Shown here piece after piece: positions 49,749-61,099 of a stretch of DNA of 64,000 bases. The translations under genes and the position numbers were made by a program. Source of the DNA: Lumbricus terrestris. Taxonomy: Eukaryota > Annelida > Clitellata > Crassiclitellata > Lumbricidae. How positions within the stretch are numbered: position 1 is the first letter of the stretch; each line of letters opens with the position of its first letter. Below the pieces are notes generated by a model. It was not told the DNA's origin, did no database searches, and was given only the letters and a program-made list of their open reading frames with translations. The stretch covers positions 21,790,117-21,854,116 of the forward strand of contig OX457041.1 in assembly GCA_949752735.1 (NCBI GenBank), in the 5' to 3' direction.

Positions 49749-52700
49749 CTACACAATCCCTCTACTTAAATAGTCGGACATAACATTTTCGGACCCTTTA
49801 ATATATCTAATGTTAAAGGAATAATTTTGGAGTGCCAAACTCCATCTCATCACCCTTGCATTTTTCATTCGACCCTCTTTCATATATTGCAATCCGCAAT
49901 GGTCTGTCTCAATTGTAAATGTCTTTCCACAAAGATATCGGTCGAACCTGCTTATTCCCCACATGATTGCTAAGCACTCTCTCTCTTCCACAGAATATCT
50001 TCTCTCTCGCTCTAACAGCTTCCTGCTCGCATACGCTATGGGATGATTCGTCCCCTCGTACTGCTGCATTATCACACATCCGATTCCACTCCCACTTGCA
50101 TCAGTTTGTAGGATGAAATCCTTCTCTAAATTTGGAAGTCTCAGAATTGGTTCTTTCGCCAATTCGTTCTTCAACTTTGTAAAGCTAACCTCCAGCTCTT
50201 CATTCCATTCTACTATCCCAGGTGCTATCTTCTTCGTTAAGTCACTTAACGGTGCCATAATTTCCGCACAGTGTGGTATGAATTTCCGATAATAGTTTAT
50301 CGCTCCAAGGAAACTCCTGACTTGTTTCTTTGTCTTTGGACGTGGCATGTCTATTATTTTATCCACTGATTTCTCCTTTGGACTTATGTCATCCTTGTTC
50401 AACGTATGTCCCAAAAAGTCAATCTTTCCATATCCTATTGAACACTTCTTCGGCTTCAATGTCAAATTCGCTTGTCTCACTCTTTCGAAAAATATCTCCA
50501 ATGTCTTCAAATGTTCTCTCCATCCTTTATTATGTGCTAGAATGTCGTCGACATAACTTTGAAGATTTTCTGTTCCTTGAAGAATCTTCCTGATTAAACG
50601 GTTGTAACTTGACGCACTATTGATCAATCCAAAAGGCATCACATTGAACTTGTATATCCCGTTGGCACATACAAATGTAGTGTAGTCTTTCGATTCTGGA
50701 CTCATAGGGATCTGCCAATAACCCTTGCAGAAATCGAACTTGCTGTAGATTTTACTACCACTCAACTTATTAAAAATATCCTCATTTGTCATCATAGGCT
50801 CAGGATCAAATATTGTAAGTTTGTTTAGCTGTTTGTAATTACAACACAGTCTATTGCTTCCGTCTGATTTCTTGACAACCACCAGCGGTGCTGCATAAGC
50901 TGCCTCTGATCTTTCTATCACCTTATTGTCTAACATCGTCTGGATCTCCTTATCTATTTCTTTTTGCAAATGGTATGGTGTTGGATAAGCTCTTTGTCTT
51001 ACTGGCTCTTCACTCGTCAAATGTATTTCATGCTTCACTAAGTCTGTTCTCCCAGGCTTGTCTGTGAAAATGTCTTCATATTTCTTCAGTAGTTTCCTCA
51101 TTTCTCCTTTTTGTTCTTCATCCAAATCAGGATTTATATCTACATCTTCATAGGTCTCTGTTTGTTCACTTACATATAAATCCAATATTTCTTCTTCTTC
51201 ATCTTCACCCACTTTTCCGTCATATACTACTGCTGAAATGTACGCTACAGTCTCGGCATCTTCTCTTTCGTGATATTTCTTTAATATATTAATGTGATAT
51301 GTCTTTATCTTTCCTTTCTCGATTTCAACTCTGTAATCATAGTCTCCAATCTTCTCTTTCACAACATATGGCCCTTGCCACTTTACTAACATCTTGTTCT
51401 TACAACTAGGCAATAGTAACAACACCTTATCACCTATTTCCAACTTCCGGTATCTCGCTTTCCTGTCATAATACTTCTTGTTTTTAGCGTTCGCTTTGTG
51501 TATCGCTTTCTGCGCCATATCACAAGTCTCCTCAATCCTTTCTCTCAAATCCTGCATATACGTATATACGTCTTTCACTTCTTCTTCCACTGTCTCATTG
51601 GTCCATAACTCCTTCAGGATCTGCACTGGTCCTCTACACGATCTACCAAATATTAGTTCGAATGGTGTGAAACCGTGACTCTCATGTACTGTGTCTCTCA
51701 ACGCAAACAGTAATGGAGCTATATAACGATCCCATTCTTTCGCTTGTTCACCAATCAACTTCCTCAACGTCGCTTTGATGGTTCCATTAAGTCTTTCTAC
51801 ACATCCATTGCCCATTGCATGGTATGGACTCGTCATGGTGTGTTTTATCAATAGCATCTTATTTACTTCAGCCATGAGTTCAGAAGTGAACTGGCTTCCA
51901 CGATCAGTATGGATCTTCTGAGGCACTCCCATACGACAATAAAATCCGAACAAAGCTTCTGCAACTTCCTCAGTACTAATTCCTTTCAATGGAATAGCTT
52001 CCGGATACCTTGTACTCAAATCTATGATGGTCAATATGTATCGATAACCCCTTGCAGACATAGGGTTAACTTCTCCGATTATGTCTATGCATATGTGTTT
52101 GAATGGTACATCTAATACAGGTAGATGACCCATAGGCGCCTTGTGGTTCACCTTCTTGTCAACTGACTTTTGACAAATATCACAACTCAACACATATCTC
52201 CGTATATCTTGTCCTATTCCAGGCCAATAGAATTCATTTAGAATTTTATCATGTGTTTTCCTCATTCCTAAATGAGCCGACAACAATGAATTATGTGCTA
52301 CTGCTAACACTTTATCCCTCAATGGTTTAGGTACCATTAGTTGCCATTTCACCTCATCCTTCTGTACTTCTTTGTATCTTTTATACAACAATCCCTTCTT
52401 TTTCACATATGGTTTATCTTCTATGTTGTCTTCGTTACCATCCCATTCAATTGCTCTTTCCATTTGTTTCGACATAGTTTCATCTTGACTCTGCAACTCC
52501 TGTATCTCTTTTACTGACACATTCAAGTTCGGCATCTCCGCCACTTTCAATGGTTTGTATTTTGCTACCTTTTTAGCTTCTGCCCTAGTCTCCACAACTG
52601 CTACTGTCATTAATTTTTCATCTTGATTCCTCATCACATCGTCAGAAAATCTTACTGTTTTCTTTGCACCAATAGGTCTTTCTTCATGTTCTGTTTTTCT

Positions 52701-54533
52701 AATCAATATTCCTTTGTTTTCCACTTCAGTACATTTCTCAATTATTTCTTTTGGCTCATGATTTGTCACACTCTCAGTTCTTTCATCCTTAACCATGTAC
52801 TTCAATCCTTTGATTTTCCCAATTATTACTGGCTTTATTGGCTGTTCCATCACCATCGCTTGTACTTCACCATTAAAATGTTCACTCTCGATATACACCT
52901 TAGCCAATGGGAAACATCTTAAACTCCCATCAACTAATACACAATGTGTTTCTTCTACAGTCAACGCTTCTTCATTTATCAAAGAACGTTTTACAATACA
53001 ACAACTTGCGCCTGTGTCGTATAAGCATCCCACTGTGTTTCCATTAACTGTCACCTGGTATTCACTCTTATCTTCAAGGCTAATACATCCATCATTGTCT
53101 TTTATCACCATTGCACTAGCTGCCATGTACATTGGTGGTATTTTATTATGTTCACCCTGTTTCATCTGTTGTTCTCCTCTTGTAACTTCAACCACTCTCT
53201 GTATTTCACTTTCTGGCTTAACCAAGTGTGCTCGACTTTCGAATATTTGTACTGCTGCTGCAGTGTGTTTAAATGTACCCCTGTTTTTCTTTGGGCATTG
53301 ATATGCCTTATGGTTCTGTTCTCCACAGAAAAAACAAGTAATCTTATGTCCAGTTGCAATTTCTCTTTCTCTACTGAACCCTCGGTTTTGATGTACACCC
53401 TGATTTATCTTCACATCACTTCTACTCCTGTTCAAATAGTACCCAGACTGTTCCTTGGGTCTGTGTTCAAACGGTCTACCGTTCAACCTGTCACCATGGA
53501 ATTTCACGTCTGATTTTGCAGACTGCTCGCTGTATTTGTAACCGTGTGCTTCAATGTGTGATTCCGCACAAACCAACATGTCCTTCAAACTCATTTTACC
53601 TTTCTCTTTTATAAACATACGAAGTTCAGTACTGCATGTCAGGTAAAACTGGTCTTTCAACAAGAGATCTTCCACTCCTTCATAAGTTCTCTCAAATCCC
53701 GCTTGTGCTAACCACTGTTGCATATACCTTCTCAATCTATGCACAAAACTAGAAGGTGTCTCTCCTGATTCCATTTTACTGGTTTTGAACTTGTTTCGAT
53801 AACCACCTTCAGTCAGTTGAAATCTCTTCAACAGCTGAGTCTTCAAACACTCATAATCTTGCACTTCATCTGCAGACAACCTTTGGTATACTTCCAGTGC
53901 TCTGCCTTCCAAATGTCTAGCTAACGTCAGCGACCAAACTTCTTTTTTAACTTCGTACGCAACACAGGTTCTCTCGAATCTCAACAAGTAGGCATCTAAA
54001 CAATCCTTTGACTCGTTGAATATAGGGAATTTGATATTTCTAATTCCTTTATTGTTTTCTCGGTGATCTCCCTGTTGTTGACCATCACCGATCCTCATGT
54101 AGTCACTCTCGTGCTCTCGGTTTTGTTCCCCTCTCGAATCAATTTCACGCATTCTCACCTGTGCTTCAAGTCTCTTTATCTCTAACTGGTGTTCGCGCTG
54201 TTCTCTGGCTTCTGTTGCCAAGCGACTTTCTCTCGCTTCTGTCTCAGCTGCTTCTGCCTCAGCTTTTCTCATTGCTGCTGCTGCTTCAGCTTCCATCTCT
54301 GCTTTTCTCGTAGCAGCTTCTGTTTCAGCTTTCCTCGTTACTGCTTCTATCTCAAGTCTCTTGACTTCTGCTGCTGTTTCAGCTAATTTCATCTCTTTGG
54401 CGATCTCTCTCTCAGTCGCTCTATCTTGCCTCCACTCTGCCTGTCTTTCTTTGACAAAGGCACGTGTCTCGTCCCCTTCCATGTTCATCCGTTTGGCAAT
54501 TTCTAACCAAGCTTCAAAATCACTGACAGACAT
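49749..54533 (-). CDS. gag-pol: Gag-Pol polyprotein, Gmr1-type domain order
   Basis: 1594 residues in one frame, without the usual gag/pol frameshift or stop. In order: a coiled coil rich in A/E/K (30-135); a Gag domain (about 165-330); a CCHC knuckle CFFCGEQNHKAYQC (400-413); a protease with DTG at 506-508; an integrase with HHCC (747-787), D817, D876, E913 and KWQGPYVV (about 1051-1058); a reverse transcriptase (about 1165-1350) with SKFDF and YVDD (1327-1330); and RNase H from about 1470 (TDASGSGIG, D1477). All catalytic motifs are present, so the element may be active. Integrase ahead of reverse transcriptase with Ty3-like sequences defines the group. No env is present. Confidence 0.95.
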   Translation of the reverse strand: MSVSDFEAWLEIAKRMNMEGDETRAFVKERQAEWRQDRATEREIAKEMKLAETAAEVKRLEIEAVTRKAETEAATRKAEMEAEAAAAMRKAEAEAAETEARESRLATEAREQREHQLEIKRLEAQVRMREIDSRGEQNREHESDYMRIGDGQQQGDHRENNKGIRNIKFPIFNESKDCLDAYLLRFERTCVAYEVKKEVWSLTLARHLEGRALEVYQRLSADEVQDYECLKTQLLKRFQLTEGGYRNKFKTSKMESGETPSSFVHRLRRYMQQWLAQAGFERTYEGVEDLLLKDQFYLTCSTELRMFIKEKGKMSLKDMLVCAESHIEAHGYKYSEQSAKSDVKFHGDRLNGRPFEHRPKEQSGYYLNRSRSDVKINQGVHQNRGFSREREIATGHKITCFFCGEQNHKAYQCPKKNRGTFKHTAAAVQIFESRAHLVKPESEIQRVVEVTRGEQQMKQGEHNKIPPMYMAASAMVIKDNDGCISLEDKSEYQVTVNGNTVGCLYDTGASCCIVKRSLINEEALTVEETHCVLVDGSLRCFPLAKVYIESEHFNGEVQAMVMEQPIKPVIIGKIKGLKYMVKDERTESVTNHEPKEIIEKCTEVENKGILIRKTEHEERPIGAKKTVRFSDDVMRNQDEKLMTVAVVETRAEAKKVAKYKPLKVAEMPNLNVSVKEIQELQSQDETMSKQMERAIEWDGNEDNIEDKPYVKKKGLLYKRYKEVQKDEVKWQLMVPKPLRDKVLAVAHNSLLSAHLGMRKTHDKILNEFYWPGIGQDIRRYVLSCDICQKSVDKKVNHKAPMGHLPVLDVPFKHICIDIIGEVNPMSARGYRYILTIIDLSTRYPEAIPLKGISTEEVAEALFGFYCRMGVPQKIHTDRGSQFTSELMAEVNKMLLIKHTMTSPYHAMGNGCVERLNGTIKATLRKLIGEQAKEWDRYIAPLLFALRDTVHESHGFTPFELIFGRSCRGPVQILKELWTNETVEEEVKDVYTYMQDLRERIEETCDMAQKAIHKANAKNKKYYDRKARYRKLEIGDKVLLLLPSCKNKMLVKWQGPYVVKEKIGDYDYRVEIEKGKIKTYHINILKKYHEREDAETVAYISAVVYDGKVGEDEEEEILDLYVSEQTETYEDVDINPDLDEEQKGEMRKLLKKYEDIFTDKPGRTDLVKHEIHLTSEEPVRQRAYPTPYHLQKEIDKEIQTMLDNKVIERSEAAYAAPLVVVKKSDGSNRLCCNYKQLNKLTIFDPEPMMTNEDIFNKLSGSKIYSKFDFCKGYWQIPMSPESKDYTTFVCANGIYKFNVMPFGLINSASSYNRLIRKILQGTENLQSYVDDILAHNKGWREHLKTLEIFFERVRQANLTLKPKKCSIGYGKIDFLGHTLNKDDISPKEKSVDKIIDMPRPKTKKQVRSFLGAINYYRKFIPHCAEIMAPLSDLTKKIAPGIVEWNEELEVSFTKLKNELAKEPILRLPNLEKDFILQTDASGSGIGCVIMQQYEGTNHPIAYASRKLLERERRYSVEERECLAIMWGISRFDRYLCGKTFTIETDHCGLQYMKEGRMKNARVMRWSLALQNYSFNIRYIKGSENVMSDYLSRGIV

Positions 54534-54840
54534 ACTTACTGTCTTACTTGCTGACTAGCAACTTATGACAAAATATTGGCAACTATGTGCGCTATTTAAA
54601 TTTCTAACAAATAGAAATTGTTCAATTCTGCCAAGTGTCAATTCAGTTCCACAACAACAACTAATAGTTCATACACCTACTGCAGTATCTTCAATCTACA
54701 ATTTCAGATTTAGTCTCTAACAATCTCCTAGCTATAATTGTTCAAAGTTTTTCTAATACTGTTCAAAAGACAGTTATCTTTACTGATTTAAATCTTTACT
54801 GACTTAAATCTTTACTGACTTAAATCTTTACTGACTTTTA

Positions 54841-54859
54841 TCCCGGGCATGGGCACCCA
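54841..54859 (-). promoter_or_regulatory. Candidate primer-binding site, Gmr1-like element
   Basis: Four bases beyond the 5' LTR the minus strand reads TGGGTGCCCATGCCCGGGA, beginning with the TGG expected opposite a tRNA CCA end. The tRNA is not assigned. Confidence 0.5.
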
Positions 54860-54863
54860 CTCT

Positions 54864-55903
54864 TGTCACTACCATCAAAAGCTAGGGTTTTAAATCTAGT
54901 TTTAATAGGGAACTTTATGCTCAGAGGCCTTTGGGTGATCAATATTAGAATGAGCTAGGACCTAAAACAAATGTAGCTGAGATTCGTTTAAAGATTATAT
55001 TATAATAAAACAATATCAAACAGTAAAATACAATCAATAATCCTATCTACTTATTTGTGGCGTATTATCTAAGATATATTATAACTTGTTTCTTAACTTC
55101 CACGTTGGACTTCTCCAGCGTAGATGTAGAAGTTCTTCAGTTCGTATGGATTGGAATGAAGGTTCGAAGAGGAAGGAAGGTCACCTTCTTCTTGTTTGCC
55201 GTCGTTCCCAATTCTCTTCTGTAGCTGCGTAGACGGAGAATGCTGTAGCTGGCACAGCACTCTGTAGTTTCGTCCGCCTCGTTGTTTCTCCACAAGCAAC
55301 GGTAGCTTCTCGTCGCTTGCTCGTCTTGTTGTAGTTTCGCCCCTTTCTTCTGCCGTCGAACTCCAATCGCAATTGTAGTTCCGAATTCGATCTTCTCCGA
55401 TGTCGATCGCAGTGCACTCGCAAGTGTCTCACCAAACTTCGCAAAGTTTCCGTACGACAAGCCCTGGTATCTCTATTCCCAAGGACTTATAGTCTCACCA
55501 GTGGGACAGGCCGACAACGTGTCGCCTTCCACACCCAATTCACCGTCAGATCTTCTGAATTACCGACAAGGAACGCCACAATCGTCAATGGCCGCCCTTG
55601 CTCAGAAATCTACGTCTTCTTCCTTCGCCATCTTTTCGCTGTCTAACTTTTCGTCTGCCGTTGTTGCCGTCTGCTCAAGTTTGACGCTGCTTTCTGCCCT
55701 TCGTTGTGTTTCGATAATTGATGTAGCGCGTATTCAAGAATTGTTATAGCGCTATTATTATTATCTAACTTAATGCCACAAGTAATATTAATTATAATCT
55801 ACAATACGCCACATATTGTCTAGCTTAATTCTTACCTATTTAATACTTATACAATGCATCATTTAATAGGTTTGTTTGATAAGAATAGCATTCTACCGCT
55901 ACA
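54864..55903 (-). repeat. 5' LTR of the Gmr1-like element
   Basis: 1040 bp, equal in length to the other LTR. It should hold the promoter; no TATA box stood out. Confidence 0.95.
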
Positions 55904-58103
55904 ATATGCATGTTGTACAAAGTGCCCCTCTTGCGCGGCCGATTTTACCGAGGAAAACAAAGTAAGGCATCATTGCCACGTAACCGGTCAATTCATTTCC
56001 GCGTTATGCAACAATTGTAACCTTCAATACAAGTACAAGAGGACGAAATACGGCCAGAATGAGTATAACTATATCATTCCGGTCGTGTTTCACAACCTCA
56101 GGGGATATGACTCGCATATCATCCTCAAACACCTCTCTCGTTTTTTCGCGCCGAAAGATGTCTTCGTTATCGCCACCAACATGGAGAAGTATATGGCGTT
56201 TGAAATCGACGGCCTTCGTTTCGTGGATTCTCTCCAATTTCTTAATTGTAGTCTCGACACTTTGGTGAGCAATTTGGCAAAAGGCGGAAATTCTAAATTC
56301 TGTCATATGCGTAGACTCCATCCGAACGATGATCAATTCAAATCGTTGCTTCGGAAAGGAGTTTATCCATATGAATACATGGATTGTGCAGAAAGAATGT
56401 ACGAGACTTGTTTACCCCCGCAGGAGCAGTTCTTCAGCCGACTCACCGACGAACATATCAGCGACGCCGATTATTCGCATGCTCGAGACATCTGGGCAAA
56501 ATTTGACATGCATTCGATGAGAGACTATCACGACCTGTATTTGGAAAGTGATGTAGTGCTTCTAGCCGATGTGTTTGAAGAATTTCGTAAGATGTCTTCG
56601 AATTTCTATCGGCTTGATCCTCTGCATTATTTTTCAAGTCCAGGTCTGAGTTTTGATGCATGTCTCAAGATGACCGATGTCTCGCTGGAATTGATCGTCG
56701 ATCCTGACCAGTTTCTCTTCATCGAGAAGGGCATGCGAGGCGGGGTAAGTATGATTACGAGCCGATATGCCAAGTCCAACAACCCATATCTCGCTCAAGG
56801 ATATGATGCCACAGCAGACTCAAGCTACATAATGTACTTGGACTGCAACAACCTATATGGCTATGCGATGAGCGAGCCGCTACCAACGGGGAAATTCCGA
56901 TTCTTGGATTCGAACGAACTCGAGAATTTCGATCTCAGTTCCAAATCCGATGATGATGCGAAGGGGTACATTCTCGAGGTGGATATGGAATATCCACCTC
57001 ATCTGCACAATCCACACAACGACTACCCACTGGCTCCTGAAAAGATGGCGATAACGAAAGACATGCTTTCTCCGTATGCGAATGAATTGGCCGGAAAGCT
57101 TGGAATAAAATTTTCTAATAAAATTCAGAAATTGGTGCCAAACTTAAATTCTAAATCAAATTACGTTCTCCACTACAGAAATTTGCAATTCTACGTGGCA
57201 ATGGGCCTTAAAATCACCAAAATTCATAAAATCTTTGAATTTGACCAATCTCGATGGTTGAAGCCATATATCGAATTTAACACCGCTAAGCGACAGGTGG
57301 CCGCTAATTCGTTTGAGAAGGACTTATTCAAGCTCATGAATAACTCTGTGTATGGTAAGACAATGCAGAACAATAGAAATCATTTGAATGTGAGGCTTGT
57401 GACGAACGAAAGGCAAGCGAAGCGATACATAGCTCGACCGACATTCCAGGAGTTCAACATCATAAATGAAGACCTTACCGCCATCAAAATGATAAAGTCT
57501 GATGTGATGTTGGACAAGCCTATATACGCAGGAATGTGTATTTTGGATATCTCCAAGCTGCATATGTATCGTTTTCACTACGAACATATACAGTAGTTGT
57601 ACGGTGAAAAAGCGAAACTATTATTCACGGATACAGACAGTTTGTGTTATCACATTCGGACCGCTGATGTGTATTTGGACATGCGACAAAATTTGTCCGA
57701 ATACGACACATCCGACTACCCCGCCGATCACTTTCTACATAACAAATCTAATGCGAAGGTGATCGGCAAATTCAAAGACGAGTCGAATGGGGATGCACCT
57801 TTGGAATTTGTGGGGCTGCGGTCCAAAATGTATAGTCTTTTGCTCCCCAAAGATTACGAAAAGAAGACTGCCAAAGGTGTAAAAAGGTCGTGCGTGTCCA
57901 AATACATACGGCACCGTGATTACGCAAACTGTCTGTTCGATGAAAAGCCGACGACAGCAAAATTCTATACAATTCGAAGCCTCAAACATCAATTACATAC
58001 TGCCGAAATTACTAAATCTGCTCTTTCGCCGTACGACGACAAGAGATATCTGATAAATAACCGAGATTCGCTTGCCTACGGCCACGTGTCGCTTAAATGC
58101 TAG
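55904..58103 (+). pseudogene. Second polB, C-terminal polymerase part (stop codon inside)
   Basis: It resumes after the retrotransposon with the endonuclease VII-like zinc block (CPSCAADF...HHCHVTGQF...CNNCNLQ). It then carries ExoII (FHNLRGYDSH), ExoIII (YLESDVVLLADVF), motif A (YLDCNNLYGYAM), motif B (KLMNNSVYGKT) and, after a single in-frame TAG at 57594-57596, motif C (LLFTDTDSLCYHI). It ends normally at 58103 (SLAYGHVSLKC). The stop lies between motifs B and C, so any product would be inactive. With the insertion there are two independent lesions, yet the rest is well preserved, implying recent death. No other Polinton genes accompany it. Confidence 0.88.
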
Positions 58104-58587
58104 GCTCTTCTATAGCATTTGTACTTCTAACAACCTGTCATGTATATAGCCCGCTTGATTTTATTATTTGGGCTCGCTTCAATGTTATCGTGATGGCCAG
58201 CGTGCCGCTTCCTGAATATCAGCTCGCCGACCTGGAGACAAAGATAATTATTATTCGCTTGTACATATGGACATAACTCCGCGATTAGTTGTTGATTCGG
58301 AATATTGTTTGCTGGACACGAAAACTGACTACGCATTGATTTGATATTTTATGATGTGCTTGCCTACTTGCTACTGTATAGAAATTAAAATATGATATCG
58401 CTGCTTCTGTGTTTGTTTTGTTTCTAATACAACATAAAACAATAGTTTGCATCCACATACTTGACATAAGATAGCTTAGCCCCACAAATAAAAACTTAAA
58501 TTCCAGAGCACAAATAACCTGCTGGATTCTAGATCCTGCGCACAATTCCTATCCACAATCTAGGGTTAGAGAGCAGTGTTGTTAAGC
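58104..58587. other. Intergenic DNA after second polB
   Basis: No gene recognised. A CCTATCCACAATCTAGGGTT phrase at about 58548 recurs at about 58639 in the adjoining repeat. Confidence 0.4.
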
Positions 58588-58907
58588 AAATTAGGGTTGC
58601 TGTGTTTGGTTGTAGCGCAGATTAGGTTTGAGTGGCACTTCCTATCCACAATCTAGGGTTAGAGCATAGATACTAAGCATCAGAGCTGCAGACCTTCTGG
58701 TGTCGGGATAGGGAGCCAGAGCAGGGAACCAGCGTCCTCTGCTGAAGTAGGGAGCCAGTCTAGGTGTCCTTGTGGTGTTCTAGTGGTTCTGGGGCGACCC
58801 CCGGAAGGCAGGGTGGGCACGCCCGAGATCAGGGGACCAGCGTAGAAGGCACATGAAGAGCAGGGAACCAGTCTGGTGCTCCAGAATCGGCACACGCGTC
58901 ACTACTC
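58588..58907 (-). repeat. Dispersed repeat, outer inverted pair member 2
   Basis: Inverted copy of 26048-26385, including AGGGAACCAG and GGCACACGCGTCACTACT; it has one GTCGCC-type unit where the other copy has three. Confidence 0.8.
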
Positions 58908-60785
58908 ATATCAACTTCGTCGCTCTATCTGGACTTCTCTCTGTCCTCTTCATCGTCCTGGCAATTAACCTATTTAACCCATTCACTGCAGACTTATACT
59001 ATAGCGCATTTTGTATGATATAGAAGTCGACGCCAATGTGACATTTATTGTGTGTTGTCAGGTTGAACGCCTATACAGTAACATTCAACATTCAATTCTG
59101 CTATAAACATTCTGCAACGACGTGTAGGCCTATAAACTTAAAAGTATCTTCCCATCCACTGGGGCAGTGGCGCCGACAGGGTTTCAGTTTGGGGGGGGGG
59201 GCTGAATTTGCGGAAGAAACATTTCCGTTTTCAGTCGCCAAAATTTCTGATGACCTATTTTTAGTCATTTGGTCGAAATCTTGGAAAATGGTCCTTTTTC
59301 ATATCCGCCAAACTGTCTGGCAAACCTCGTGCGTACCTTTACGGTTATTTGGGGGGGGGGGGCTAAAGGGGTTAATCGTGCAAATATTTAATTTTTACAT
59401 GGGGAAAATGGATCGACTTTTTAGGGGGCTTAGCCCCCAGGCCCCCCCCCCTAGCGCCGCTATTGCACTAGGGCAATGAGCACACGCAGCTAATTTTAAA
59501 TCGAAACTTATATTAAATATTCGTGAATGTCTCAGCTGGTTGTATACCAATTAGATATATTTAGATACCGTACACAGGTAAACCAAGATACGCAATAAAT
59601 TACTATGAGTGAGTATAGCCCTTATTTTTATAGTGCAGCAGAAGATCATTGGAGTATACAGCACTGATGAAAAATAATGCCTGGCAGACGGAACAAGGCG
59701 TGAATACTGAAACGATGTCTGCTATATAGGCGAGGGAACCAAAGTGGAACCGAAGGGGGACTGGGGGCGTCTGGTTCCCTGCTGCATGCGTCCGTGGATC
59801 TCGGCCTCATTATCGATCACTCACCGACTGACCTATCACGATGATCATCAGCATAATCACCGCAGTCCATCACTCGATGACGATAATCGGCGCCTCGTGA
59901 AGTCCTGCCCTCTTCCTCTATTCCAGGCCTCCACCGCCTCTCACTCTCTGGCTGCTCATAAATTCAACGGATAGCTTCCGATGGAGTGATCGCAGCATTT
60001 GCCTGACACACAAATCGGAAGCGGCCTCGTGCGCATGCGCAGTGGACCGGAAGGAAACGCAATAAACCACAGAGAGAGACAAAAATAGAGCGTGTTTATT
60101 CTGCCCGCATCGCAGTCCGCGGCTGCCATCCATTCGCGTCTGTAATTCATCATCGGAATCATCTACATTTTTATTATTATTACGATGCAGTTTAATGAAG
60201 CGAACACAGGTATGATGGATAATTAATTAATTAATTAAATTCCTAGTTCACAGAGGACTTGCTCAGTGCAGAGTCCTTCCCATGGAGGTCTGCACCACAT
60301 CGGGCAACGCATCTCCTCCACTCGTCCTTGTCCATCGCCAGTTCTCCCTATGACCTCGTATACCAACGACGACTTGTCGATGCTAATTCGATTGAAGCAC
60401 GCACACACGGACACATGCAAGCTCACAGTTACTGTAACCAAGCAACGGAAAATCGTCGTAACAACATATTGTGTGTGACATGGAATTTCTCTCTTCGTTC
60501 AGGCTATGAATCGACACTGTGGTGTTTCCCTTGATAAGACACCTGAGCCCATCAACTATGAAACTTCAATTAGGAGCATGCAGAAGGCTGCTTAATACTG
60601 CCAACGATTCACAATTCCAAACTGTACACAGCGACAATTTCTCTCTTTTCAATCCGCCGAAGGAAAACAATCACTGTCCCTTCTCTGTTGGTCAATAGCA
60701 GTGTCAACCTAACAGAAAGGTACTCGATATACTCACCGATTTATGCCTCAATGTAAGTATAATTCTCTCTCTGTGCTGCTGCGAC
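58908..60785. other. Intergenic DNA
   Basis: No gene recognised. A G-run element with partly inverted ends (GTGGCGCCGACAG and TAGCGCCGCTATTGC) spans about 59165-59470 and is probably a MITE of the same broad type as about 6200-6290. Short frames at 59744-60534 lack motifs. Confidence 0.45.
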
Positions 60786-60920
60786 AGTGCTTAAAATGTA
60801 TTAAAAAAGGGCCTGGACGCCCCTTACATTTCCAGGTGGCAGAACGGTGGTCACTTGTCAGGTTTCAAAATAAGTGCATGGACGACGTCCATGACCGTCC
60901 AGCCACACTTCAAGTCCTCC
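60786..60920 (+). repeat. Dispersed palindromic repeat, GGACG family
   Basis: The stretch from AGTGCTTAAAATGT to AGCCACACTTCAAG, with GGACGACGTCCATGACCGTC internally. Third copy of the family seen at 6811 and 18619. Confidence 0.6.
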
Positions 60921-60995
60921 GCTTGTGCACCGTCGTACAACTCCTTCTGTCTCTCGCGGCAACGCTCAGCAAATTCGCCAATTAGACGATGCAGA

Positions 60996-61077
60996 CAGGC
61001 AGCTCGACAACAGCCTAACCACAGGCAGAACTGACACGAGGCTCGACAACAGCCTAACCACAGGAAGAACTGACACG
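60996..61077. repeat. Two-copy tandem duplication (~39 bp)
   Basis: CTCGACAACAGCCTAACCAC followed by AGG(C/A)AGAACTGACACG occurs twice head to tail. Confidence 0.75.
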
Positions 61078-61099
61078 CACCGTATACATGGTAATTGTG

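Larger units (their letters stand above)
48552..55903 (-). mobile_element. Intact Gmr1-like Ty3-type LTR retrotransposon
   Basis: 7352 bp with 1040-bp LTRs (48552-49591 and 54864-55903), TG...CA ends and a 5-bp target duplication ATATG (48547-48551 and 55904-55908). One uninterrupted Gag-Pol frame runs leftward. The pol order is protease, integrase, reverse transcriptase, RNase H. This order is Copia-like, but the sequences are Ty3-like and include a GPY motif, which is diagnostic of the Gmr1 lineage. The LTRs appear identical wherever compared, so insertion was recent. It lies inside the second polymerase gene. Confidence 0.93.

Noticed and set aside
49749..54533. Envelope gene making the Gmr1-like element a retrovirus
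   Set aside because: Pol ends with RNase H and only about 150 bp precede the 3' LTR; no env-sized frame exists.
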